Shown one piece after another: positions 54,342 through 64,000 of a stretch of 64,000 nt of DNA. The translations under genes and the position numbers were made by a program. The stretch is from NCBI GenBank assembly GCA_963662175.1, contig OY759219.1:32282908-32346907 (forward strand). The letters run 5' to 3'. The notes beneath the pieces are model-generated. The model saw only the letters and a list, made by a program, of their open reading frames with translations, made no database searches and was not told the origin of the DNA. The DNA is from Aradus depressus (lineage: Eukaryota > Arthropoda > Insecta > Hemiptera > Aradidae). Positions within the stretch are counted from its first letter, which is position 1. Each line of letters opens with the position of its first letter.

Positions 54342-55193
54342 GTAAGTTTCATTATTTACATCTGTTTATTTATTTATGTCTTGAACTATGCGGAATAGAG
54401 TGATAATTGGCTCATGGTTTTTACATGTTGCCATGGTGACACTGACGTTCGAATCGCCAAAAGCCTACATGCCCTCGTTGCAGTGACTTTAGATGTTTTG
54501 CAGTTGAGTTTAGATATCTGTCCTCTTGACGGCAGAAGTTTTCTCTTTATTTTTAAACCACATTTATACATATTTTTGGAAGTAACTGAATTCCAAAAAT
54601 GTAAAAAAGGAATTTCATGTCTGCTCATGTGTCCGTTACCACGATAACTCCTGGTAGGATCAATGAATGAACTCCTATAGATTTTCAGTTAAATAAGCCA
54701 AAGGAAATATATTCATACAGGAATTAATAATTCTTTTCAATGTGATTTGGAAATTAATTAATAGAAATTTGGAAATCTGTATTTTAATGTGTGATATAGT
54801 AGGTATTTTTATTTATCCAAATATCGACGAATAATTTCTTAGTATACTTTTCTTTTATTGACACAAAGAAAAGAAAATTTTGCTTCAATTAAGCCGAAGA
54901 GCCATGCATTGGTTAAAATTTACTTTTATTTAGTAAATGACAATTTGTGATAAATGTTTCTAGTTTTATTTGAAAAAACAAATTGACTTATGTTCCTTTA
55001 AAACTACTTTACTAAACTAAAAGTTGTTTTCATAAAAAAAATCTATTATTATGTTTTTTTTTAATATTACCTTTATCATAGTGTATTATATAAAGTAAAA
55101 TGTATACATAAATTTTATTACCTATCATTATTATGCACATAGGTAATAATTATGTTTAGTAGTTGATAATATAATGTATGAAAATAAAATATT

Positions 55194-55550
55194 GTTGAGG
55201 GCGCCGGTAGCTCAGTGGTATGCGTGCTTGACTTCTGAGCTCAAGGTCGTGGGTTCGTAGCCCGACCGAGGCCCTTAGTTTATTTTATCTGGGAGGTAAA
55301 ATAAACTTAAGCACGCCGTCCTTCGGATGGGACGTTAAGCGATGGTCCCGAGCCTGTACGATGTCAGGTACTCGTTAAAGACCCCTACCCTAGATGAATA
55401 AAAATTTAGGGTAGGCAAAATTTAGGACTCCCACAGTAGAGTCGGGCTCATGTCCACCAGAGTGACGAAAGAGCGCTCTGGTAGTAGGCGATATGACCTC
55501 GTAGTTAAAGCCCGGGTATGAGTCATAAAACCTAACCTAACCTAACCTAT
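55194..55550 (+). mobile_element. tRNA-derived SINE, full length, reference copy
   Basis: It starts GAGGGCGCCGGTAGCTCAGT with A-box TAGCTCAGTGGTATGCG and B-box GTGGGTTCGTAGCCCGACC. The body includes CTGGGAGGTAAAATAAACTT, AAGCACGCCGTCCTTCGGAT, GGGACGTTAAGCGATGGTCC, TTTAGGACTCCCACAGTAGA, CGAAAGAGCGCTCTGGTAGT and CGTAGTTAAAGCCCGGGTAT, and the tail holds three and a half CCTAA units. It ends about 50 bases before the exon at 55601. Confidence 0.95.
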
Positions 55551-55600
55551 ACTTTTCTTATAAATAATTCTATGGAAGTAAAATTGTTTTCTTTGTTTAG

Positions 55601-55692
55601 GTACAAAAGAAGAATGCAGCAAGATTATAGGTCTGGATACCTGCCGGCCAAAACGGGAAATCAAGGAGGAGGTTGTCAGAGAAATCGAAAAG
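55601..55692 (+). CDS. FAM13-like: FAM13-like exon between coiled-coil blocks
   Basis: The acceptor TTGTTTAG|GT and donor GAAAAG|GTATGA bound 92 nt ending in phase 0. The first two bases complete Ser, giving KSTKEECSKIIGLDTCRPKR and EIKEEVVREIEK. It bridges the two conserved blocks, as the human segment containing VDKAIKPSVEATLESIQRK does. A full-length SINE ends about 50 bases upstream, so its CTAAC-rich tail is close to the splice acceptor. Model residues are about 681-711. Confidence 0.9.
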
Positions 55693-57025
55693 GTATGAAT
55701 GAAATACAGTAACTGCTCAACATTTACGAATATTGCAACATCTGAGACCATAATGTATAGCAAACGAGGGTCAAGTTCTTCAGGAAAAGTCCATTGGGAT
55801 AGATTCAAAAAAAGAAAAACTCATAAATGTAAAACTATTGTAAATACATAAAATACATAATTAATAGTTTAAACAAAGTAGAAAGTACTGGAGATAAGAT
55901 TTTAGTTATTGTGTATATGTACTTAGTAATAATAAATATCTAGTCACACACTGAAGGGCGTCACACACATTGCGCGTTGTATTAATTATACATATTTAAT
56001 AGTTGAATTGTTTGAAATATAGTTTCTGTCTACGGCACTGCATTATCATGAAAATACGATTTCCTGGTTTTGTACTTAGTTCCCCTCAAGTATATTGATT
56101 GGATAGTAAAAGAAACGCTGGACCCCACAGCTAGTATGTCCGAACAACGGTGGGCCCCCCAGTTAGTTTATGGCGAGCAACGGTGGGCCCCATCTTGTAG
56201 CGTCACGTAACATAGTTTATGTTTAATATCCCCATTTAAAAGATGTGGAGTTACATCAAAATATAAAATATTACTCATTTTTCACATTGGACTTGATATT
56301 GTTACGAATCATTTATGTTTGTCAATCCTAGACTATTCTAGATCAAAAATAAATACATGAAATCACCTACTGACGAACATAAATAATATATCATTTCATT
56401 TAAAGAAGTCAAATATTACGAAGTCACAAAAAAATATATATAATAACCATAATATAACTAGGTACGCGGACTACAGTGAAACTAAGCGTGAAAGGCCACT
56501 TTGAAGTCATGTTCTCGTTTTATATTTTATTAAAATCAATTTTAAAATCTCTTGGGTGCCTAAATTAGATTTGTTGATCTGGAAAAAATAGAAATGGAGT
56601 ATTCACGAGACAAACTTTTTCAAAATGATTATTTTTTCTCGCTTAGATAACTTCAGTTAATCAAATATTATTGGATATAATAACTGAAATAAGTAATTAA
56701 TGGAGAATTACTGATTTATTTAAGTGGTTTTGTGAGAATGATTTCAAAGGTTACTTCGCCTTATAGTTTTTATCGAACAGTTCGGCGTGTGCCTGAGTAA
56801 TACGTATTATTTTCGAAGGTTATAGAATTAAAATGGGTTTGTATACCTTTCTAGCGATATTTAGAAGTTATTTTAATAGAATATGATTCTTTCCTTAATT
56901 TAAACGTTTAAATTGGCCTTTGATTGAAATTGTCTTAAATTCTTTTGAAAAATCATCAAAAGAAAAATAGATCCCTGCTTAGGATGTCCCCTCCAGTAGT
57001 TATAAACCTGATGTCCTTGTTGCAG
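55693..57025. other. Intron sequence, unassigned
   Basis: AT-rich. An imperfect direct repeat (ACGGTGGGCCCC at about 56149 and 56182) is the only structure noticed. Confidence 0.35.
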
Positions 57026-57241
57026 AGACTGTGCGAGAAGCGAAGATCAGCAGGTCGGCAGGAGAGCCTAGAACTGATGAGCCCCGAGGAGATAGTCGAG
57101 GAGAAGGCAGCCATGCAGAAGGCACTCCTTCAACTGGAGGCTTCCTTCGGGAGACCTCAGTCCAGAGACGAGAAGGACCTCGTCCGCTGTCTCTACGACA
57201 GATATAGGACGGTGAAGAGGATGCTCCTTCGGCATGCACCT
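57026..57241 (+). CDS. FAM13-like: FAM13-like exon: second conserved C-terminal block
   Basis: The acceptor TTGCAG|AGA and donor GCACCT|GTACGT bound 216 nt, phase 0 to phase 0. It encodes RLCEKRRSAGRQESLELMSP, then EEIVEEKAAMQKALLQLEAS, FGRPQSRDEKDLVRCLYDRY and RTVKRMLLRHAP. Human FAM13A has KLQEKRAESSRPEDIKDM, ANEKVALQKALLYYESIHGR and PLYDRYRLVKQIL here, so the alignment covers the entire exon. It is strongly helical. Model residues are 712-783. Confidence 0.97.
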
Positions 57242-57394
57242 GTACGTAGCCAAAGTTATCTTTATTTATGTGAACATTGTTACTTCTTTATTAAAGACAG
57301 GATACATGAGGAAGTAATAACTCCTGAGTTATGGTGTTTTAATGTGCGAATTATTTGGGATTATCCTTGAAATGAATGAAATGAAAAATTAGGA

Positions 57395-57650
57395 GATAAT
57401 GGAAAAATAGGGACTTAAATGAAAGAAGAGTAAAATCATGGCGAATCTGGAGAGGGAGAGAGTTCCAGAGGGAGTTAGCCTAGATAAAGAAGGAGTTGTG
57501 GTAGGTTGTTGTCCTGTGGGAAGGGAGGTAAAGATCAGAGGGACGGGATCTAGTGACTTTCTGGTGGATATTGGATTTAAATTGGAGCATTTGGAAGATG
57601 TAGGAGGGCTTTTGGGAAGATATAGTTTGATAGAGAAAGGAGCCTAGGAA
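57395..57650 (-). pseudogene. LINE ORF C-terminal fragment
   Basis: The minus strand reads HRTTTYHNSFF, a stop, then ANSLWNSLPLQIRHDFTLLS and FKSLF, preceded by SNYIFPKALLHLPN. RTxxYxNSFFPRxxxLWNSLPxEI is the well-known C-terminal end of CR1/Daphne-type LINEs. The plus-strand ORF over the same bases is a shadow. It lies just after the second conserved-block exon. Confidence 0.65.
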
Positions 57651-58189
57651 ATATTGTCGACGAGAGGATGGGAAGAGCCATTTTAGGTCGGTATAGGAAC
57701 TAGTAATAGAAGAGTGTCTGGAAAATCCTTAATTTTCTTTTGGGAATACTTTAAAAAACTGTACCTAAAAATGAATAAAGAACACGCTAAAGGCCTTGGC
57801 GGTGATTCGAATCATAGGCGCCAGCATATGACATATTTTTGGAGTTGATGGCCAATGTATTGGCCAAATTTTAAGTGTGTAAAAGCACATTTTTCTTTAA
57901 AGTATCGGATTATGTCACTGTTCACTGTAATGATAACAATTACTTATATAATTTTGATTAATACCGAATACTAGTTAATTCTCACTTTTGGATTGTGTAG
58001 ATTTTTTTATATTAAATATACTCAGAGCTGTGGATGTGCGGTGCGTCCCTCTGTTATGACGACTTTGTAACCTTATGAGAACTTTGTTCTAGCCAACAAT
58101 TGAAGTAACATCTTTATACAGAGAAATAAATTTAAATATTGTGCACAATATTCTCATGGCTTTATTCTTCTCTCAATTTATCTATTTCC

Positions 58190-58445
58190 ATGTCAGTCCC
58201 GTCGTTCGACACTCATCCTCCCGCTCCCATCCACATAATCCGCTCGAAGGCTGAGGCGGTGCTGACCGAGAGACATGCAAGCTCAAGATAACATACATAT
58301 CTGGGGGGAACTCGCAATTTCCGCTCTCCTTTCCTACATCCACTGCTAGTTAGTGTACAAGTGGAGCAAGATGGCGGGGGATCACTCGGGGCTCCATAGC
58401 CTCCCCTGCCTCCCTTAAATGGAGGAATTGGATTGCGAAAAAAAC
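58190..58445 (+). other. Locally GC-rich stretch inside an intron
   Basis: It contains CCTCCCGCTCCCATCC, CGCTCGAAGGCTGAGGCGGT and GCAAGATGGCGGGGGATCAC. CAAGATGG is a good translation start context, but the frame closes after about 15 codons. It could be an internal promoter with a 5' UTR, or an old insertion. Confidence 0.3.
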
Positions 58446-58911
58446 CGGGGGTGTTTCGAGGGGTCTCTCTCTATTTTATTATTTATGTTATTATATATAA
58501 TATATCTTATTATATATTTTTTCTACTAAAATATTATATTTTACTTATTTTTGTTAGTTACTAACTTTTACTTTCTGAATATATCTCTACATTATTAATT
58601 TTTTTTTTTTTGCATTTTATTTATTATTTTGTACATTTTATTTATTATTTAGTACATTTCATTTATTTTATTTTGTTATTCTGTACTGTTCTCTTTTATC
58701 ACCGACATCACATTTCATGTTTTCGTGATTCACCGATTATAATATTCAAAATAAAGAAAAAAAAACAATTATCTATTGGTCTTCACAAAAGAAATCAATA
58801 AGACAATTGTTTACAATAAAGTTAATCATTAAAAATAAATTCAGAGTCCTCTAATGTGTGGACATTGAGTACACTTGACTGATGAGGGATATCTGTTTGT
58901 GTTTTGTTTAG

Positions 58912-59105
58912 TCTAAACTGAAGGAGAGTGTAACGGAGCTGGGCACGATCCTAGAACATGAGACAATGGACTTCACCTCTTCCCCTTCCTCCACTCCACC
59001 GAGGTCCTTCTCTCCTGGACCCTCCCAGCTGGCTGAGTCTCCGGCGGGAGTTGAGCCCTCCAGAACCCCGGAGCCAGTCCTTGACAATCTACACTCTCTA
59101 CCTGT
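58912..59105 (+). CDS. FAM13-like: FAM13-like exon: Ser/Pro-rich linker
   Basis: The acceptor TGTTTAG|TCT and donor CCTGT|GTAAGT bound 194 nt. It encodes SKLKESVTELGTILEHETMD, then a Ser/Pro-rich stretch with several SP and TP sites, ending LDNLHSLPV. Human FAM13A has a comparable linker ending NLHAASIPELLEHL, so NLHSLPVHELLEL across the splice junction is homologous. The middle is probably disordered. Model residues are 784-848. Confidence 0.92.
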
Positions 59106-59339
59106 GTAAGTGCCAGTACCACTTATCTATATGCGCTTATCATTTTTTTGAAGATTTCCCCGAAGACAGAGAGTGTCAAAGCGCTCTCTGCGTAAAATGA
59201 AAACCTGGCTCTATATTTTCCATCTCATGACCGAAAATTTAGTCGATGGATCTGAATTGTTATTATATCTGTACATAAATTTTAATAAGGAGGCGAAATA
59301 CTTCATTTAAAATATTAATTCTGTTTATATTTGTTATAG

Positions 59340-59550
59340 CCATGAATTGTTGGAACTACAAAGAAAAACTCGTGAAGAGAAGAAAAAACTGAGACGAAAC
59401 CTTCGTGAATATGAGCAAGAATTTCAAATAAAAACTGGACGAAAATTACAAAAAGAGGATAGGAATCCTTTGGACGCTACTTACATTGATTACAAAAATG
59501 TTAAAGCCAAATTACGTTTTTTGGATGCATTGATTGCCAAAACGAAGTAA
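59340..59550 (+). CDS. FAM13-like: FAM13-like terminal exon with stop codon
   Basis: The acceptor GTTATAG|CC opens 211 nt that end in TAA at 59548-59550. It encodes HELLELQRKTREEKKKLRRN, LREYEQEFQIKTGRKLQKED and a final segment with YIDYKNVKAKLRFLDALIAK. Human FAM13A ends the same way (HLQEMREEKKRIRKKLRDFE, NGRNVQKEDR, YKHIKAKLRLLEVLISK), so the C-terminus is essentially complete. This last block is a predicted coiled coil. Codon use is more AT-rich than in the two preceding exons. Confidence 0.97.
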
Positions 59551-62500
59551 TACATCAAACATCTCATTTTTTTTAATTCTTCATATTTTTTGTATTTATT
59601 TTTTTTATAATATTTTTATTTATAACTTTTAATTTATTGTTATGGTACATTATTATTTTTACTTACTAGATCCATGGATCAGTGACCTCGCAAGCATTGT
59701 GTATACATATGATTTGATGATTGAGAGTAGTGAATTTATAATTGAAAGCTTCAGTGGACAAAATTAATTGTTTTCTTGATATGATTCTAAATAGATACAG
59801 ATCTTTCATTTCAGAAGGGTCAGTTCTTTATTAGTACTATTTTAACATTTCCTTATTAACATTTTGCTCAGACAATTTACAACAAATCAAATATTATTAG
59901 AAATTCATTTACAATTAAGTCAAAAACATTAATGAAAGAAAACTAAGTTTAAATCCTGATACAACGGAATGTAAATATAAACAAAAAATATGTTGAAACA
60001 TTCATTTTAAAAATAAGCCTTGTATATATGAAATGACACTTTATTGCTTTTAAAATATACAGAAAAAACAAATAAATACAAACTATTAATAAATAATATT
60101 AAATATTTAAAAAATGAGAGTTTTAACCGGCATTTATGCTTATAGAGAAAACATGCTCGCTTGCTTGTTCTTCTTATAGACGCTTGTTAAAGCTCGGACT
60201 AGCGCATTAGTTTTGTGTTATCTGTAACGTACTCTTCTAGCTCTCTCATTGTCAGTTTGTGAATTTTAAAAAATATGGAAATTTTTACTCATGGTTGAAT
60301 GTGCTGTTACAATTTTCCCAAATTGTTAGTGCCCTAAATGAAATGTCTAGCTCATTACAGTTAATATTGTTCAAATGTTGACCTGATTTATCGTGAAAAT
60401 AACTTTATCTCTTTAAAACATTTTCAATCTCATTGATTGATTGATGGGGCTGATTTTGTACCTATGTTATTCAAAGGCCCATATAACAGCCCCTTGCTAA
60501 CATTTAACTATCTAGTTACTTCATTAATAAAGTGATGAGATTTTCGGAATTCTATTTCTTCAATTTTTCCAAATTAAGTCTTACAGAATATTCTCCATTT
60601 TTTTTTCTTACAATACAGTTTTGTTTTTTAAATATTTTTTTGGGGTCATTTCACTCATGAAACATAACAAAATTGAATGTTCTTATAAATTCAAATTTGA
60701 TAAAACTAAACAACCTTAGACAAACTATTTGTCCCGACATTTATTAATTACCTTTTCTTTTGTAATGATACATTTTGAGAATTTTTCGAAACATTTAAGA
60801 TAGTTTGGTCAAAACGTCATTACTGATGCTGTACGGGACAATATGACCCCATAGTGTTTCCTCTGCTTGAAATTCAAATTGGCCGCAACATTATGTGAAT
60901 TTTACCACTGAAATTTCTAATATATAAAATTAAAAATACAAACACGAGCGCAATATGAAGAAAACTATTTAACTAATATTTAGTAATGTAATTGCAATGA
61001 ACTTGTGAATTTGCAATATCATATTATTAATATTTTATTACTGTTTCTCTTTAATGATATTTTTGTAATGATTATTTATTTACAAGTGAAGCTTATATTA
61101 ATATATTAATTCATTGAGATGTTAATGCAGTGCTACTAGTTGATAATAAAATAATTGTATGCATATATTCGAACATTCTTTGCAAACAATACTATTTAAA
61201 AAAATGACAAACTGTGAGGGGATTTGCCTTCATGAGTTAAATTAAAATAAAATAATTCACAGCGCCCCTATCCAAACATGACGGCACTGCGTTAATGTAA
61301 CATTTTTAATACACTGCTTACATTTCTGTATAATATTATTTATTGACTTTGAGTGTATCAATGGACGATTTTTGTATATTGTACTTTTCTATGACTCATC
61401 TCACGTTGATCTTGGGTGCCCGGAGAATACCTGGATTTGATTTTTGTATATTTTAGGTGGCAAAAAAAAAAAAATTGAAAAAAAAACGTTCGTTCAACTT
61501 ATTTTGAACCAAAATTGGGCAGATTTTTTGACTATTTTCAAAATGTATTGCGGGCGCCCATAATGTAGTAAAAGAGCTGAAAACTGAACTGAGGGGCAGT
61601 GAGGGAGGTATCCTTCACCCCGCCTTAAAAACATACACCAGTTACCAGCGTGCTGCCAATAAATAAACTTCCTACCGACATTCTAAAGTATGTTTTCACC
61701 CTGATTAGTACAATGTTTCTGATCTCCCTCAAGTTCAGCCTTCTGCTCGTCTACCAGAATATTTCATTGTAATTTCATAAATACAGTTATATTTAAGAAA
61801 GTGAGGAACGAAGTATGTCTATGTAGAACAAACAAGAGATTCTCTTTATGGTCAGTTCAGAACAAATTAAGAAGCTCAGCACTTAATTTCTAGATTTTTA
61901 TTTTCTGTATTCCATTTTTAAATATATTTGGCACGACTGGATTCAGCAGATATCCACTTGTTTTGCAAACAGTGAGAAAGCTAAGCCAGTTGGATTTACA
62001 GCCACTCATAACTTCTTCTGACTTACCGTGAAGGACTTTTTTTCTTTGTGAATTGTAATTGGTATCATTTTAAGTTGACTGATGAGGCTGTCACGAGATG
62101 AGCAACCAAGAAGACTAAACCCAGGAGTTAAATATCCCGCATGGGGAAAATTAAAAACGGAGGGAAACAATTAAACATTAAAGAACTGAAATAGTTTGAA
62201 ATACCAGAAGAACCTTTATTATACATTACGTAATTTTAATAATGTAAAAATTGTTAACTTAATTGTTAACACCAGCTTTATAATTTTAATTTCAATTAAA
62301 TTATGTCTATATCTCAGCTCCTTTTCAGTATAAGTTGAATAAGATGATATATTTTTTTTTACCTTTTATTTGTCAAATTTAGAGTTGATACAACCGTTTT
62401 CTTGGTTTGTGTATATAATAAGAACTTTTATCTTGCTAGAAGGATTTAAGATGTGAGAGTGTGTGTACGATATGTTACGATGGATGAAGACAACTTTACG

Positions 62501-64000
62501 ATAGAAGTTTTCTTAAATTCTATTTGAATTTTATCAGAATAATTTGATGAACATCCTGATCATTTTCTTTATTTATTGTGAACATTTTTAAATTAAATAT
62601 GCATATTTGGCATTTATATGCACTTTGGCATTTACATCAGAACTATTCACATATATGTCTAATAACTGTGCATTTTCATGAACATTCGTCCACATTTTTG
62701 TGTTTATGTACGTTTGTATGTGACTGTGTATATTTTTGGGGATGTATATATGCAGTTCATAATTAAAAATCACTATAAGTAAGAATTAAAAAAAAAAAAA
62801 AAAAGTATTAATTTATTTTTCTAAGATTAAATAGAAATTAGGTCGTCAGATATTGATAAAAATATGAAATAAAGAGTAGTGGATTCCGCATTTTTTAGAT
62901 GTGTCAGTGAGCTTGGAGGTAGGATGCGGGATGCGACATCGATTAACATGAAGTTGTTAAGGAAAACAAAACACATTTCTTTATATTATTTAAATCAAAC
63001 AACTTCCACATACCCTCCTGTTTCTTGTTATATATGTATATATATATATAAGGTAAGTAAATATATATATATTTACTTACCTTTATTGTAAAACTTTCTC
63101 TTCACTAATATTTCTTGTCGGTTTGTTGCAAAAAGTCATTTTGAATCTTAATATTCTTACTTTTTGGGTTTTGTAAGGAGATTCTGAATTCATTTTTAAT
63201 ATTATAAATATATTTATCACAGCACCACTTCTTCCATTTTTGTAGGGGCTTTTTAAAAAATAGCAATTACAGACGTTTCGGGAAGCATCACCAGTATATG
63301 AAATATTTTACATACTCCAGTATATGAAATATTTTACATACAATCATAAGATGTTCGTTAGTATTTACTAATTATATTTCTGCTTAATAATTACAAAAAA
63401 TAAATATAAATAAATGGGGGCTGTGATATATTATATATTTATATATACAATATATTATATTTAAATATCTATGTATTGGCAAAATTATCTGAAAGTAATT
63501 AATATGTAATTGTTTATTAACGAAAATTAAATTGGTATGATGAAATCGGTGACTTTTCGTAACAAGCCATGTTTTTGTTTTTTTATGGAAAATGGGACTA
63601 AGGATAATTTAAAGTCTTGATGTCATATCTTTGGTATGACTCTAGATTTTTTATAATTTCCCTCGATGTGAAACTTATACATAATGTGGTAATTTTTATT
63701 TCATTCTGTATGAGAATGATTTGTTTTAAAATATATATTTAAAAAATTATTTTTAAAATGAAAATAGAAATCAGAATTTAGATCAATATAAGTTAATTTA
63801 ATAATTATTCTAGTCTTGAAGAAAAATTATGTTATTTAATCTTAACAAGGTGTTATGCACTAGAAAGTAATTTTACATTTTGTATAAATATTTAAAAATA
63901 ATTAGTAAACCTTAATTTTAAGTTCCTTTGTTGGATGATGGTACACTTGTTTTATTAGTATTATTTTTCTGAAGAACTTATTTTCATATATTGTTGTTGA
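59551..64000 (+). other. Probable 3' UTR and downstream AT-rich noncoding DNA
   Basis: No further exon or ORF with protein-like character is visible. AATAAA hexamers are frequent, for example at 61658 and 62868, so the polyadenylation site cannot be chosen by eye. A short TA-rich palindrome lies near 63035-63085 and a 28-base direct duplication near 63290-63340. A solo ribozyme-like repeat end is at 63272-63295. Confidence 0.5.
63272..63295 (-). repeat. Solo ribozyme-core repeat end
   Basis: The minus strand reads ACTGGTGATGCTTCCCGAAA, CGTCTG, the same layout with CUGGUGA in place of CUGAUGA. Confidence 0.45.

Larger units (their letters stand above)
24105..59550 (+). other. FAM13-like: FAM13-family RhoGAP gene (span of recognised exons)
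   Basis: This is the one clear host gene in the window. Fourteen exons, plus a candidate 5' exon, join with GT/AG borders and matching phases into a 2754-nt open frame (917 residues) ending in TAA. Compared from memory with human FAM13A (about 1020 residues), the order is the same: an N-terminal RhoGAP domain, a disordered phosphoserine-like middle with RRVSSHEDF, the block LKHKLRKYEDGFEKEFGFKP, the block EEKAAMQKALLQLEASFGRP, and the C-terminal EEKKKLRRNLREYEQEF block. The family is thought to act in Rho GTPase and Wnt/insulin-related signalling in the cytoplasm; that is family knowledge, not shown by the sequence. Introns reach 6.5 kb and are filled with mobile elements. The upstream promoter and 5' UTR exons are not identified. 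Confidence 0.93.

Noticed and set aside
55200..55275. tRNA gene (A-box and B-box, CCA-less) at the SINE heads
   Set aside because: The A- and B-box spacing fits a tRNA, but the same head is followed by the same 270-bp body at many loci and the cloverleaf is imperfect; these are SINE promoters and not tRNA genes.
57438..57647. Plus-strand ORF of 69 codons starting ATGGCGAATCTGG
   Set aside because: The minus strand over the same bases carries a recognisable LINE C-terminus (SLWNSLPLQIRH), so the plus ORF is its shadow.

Overview
The window looks like animal genomic DNA, most likely from an insect. It is AT-rich and intron-rich, and it is packed with tRNA-derived SINEs, jockey-like and other LINE fragments, Tc1/pogo and hAT elements and palindromic retroelement-like insertions. 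The youngest SINE copies end in CCTAA repeats, the insect telomere motif. The insect assignment is inference from these signs and from divergence against the human protein; I cannot name the species.

One protein-coding gene is well supported: a FAM13-family (FAM13A/FAM13B-like) RhoGAP gene on the + strand. Fourteen exons between 27222 and 59550 join in a single reading frame with GT/AG borders, ending at a TAA at 59548-59550. A candidate 5' exon (24105-24221, ATG at 24141) also joins in phase. The model from that ATG is 2754 nt, encoding 917 residues: a short N-terminal tail, a divergent RhoGAP domain (about residues 78-270), a long disordered Ser/Arg-rich middle with an RRVSSHEDF motif, and three C-terminal blocks matching the human FAM13A coiled-coil regions. 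The arginine finger is kept, but the usual catalytic-site Lys and Asn of RhoGAP domains appear replaced.

Layout: 1-24100 holds no convincing host exon. It is a mosaic of repeats: LINE 3' ends, pogo/Tigger transposase fragments, copies of a roughly 0.6-0.8 kb repeat here called R2 (my label, not the rDNA R2 element), a second repeat called Q, SINEs, a 523-bp hAT, a 744-bp TIR element and several minisatellites. The region 24105-59550 is the FAM13-like gene, whose introns carry about fifteen SINE copies or fragments, five large palindromes, LINE remnants, a pogo-like element, a 0.83-kb TIR element and a 168-bp minisatellite. The region 59551-64000 is AT-rich and noncoding and probably includes the 3' UTR.

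The most notable signals are: (1) a family of palindromic and solo elements whose arms carry a conserved core resembling a hammerhead ribozyme, reminiscent of Penelope-like retroelements; (2) a SINE family whose tail seems to have changed from CTAA to the telomere-like CCTAA repeat; (3) a SINE tail placed where it can act as the branch point of a FAM13-like exon; and (4) several nested insertions that give relative ages, some with readable target-site duplications.
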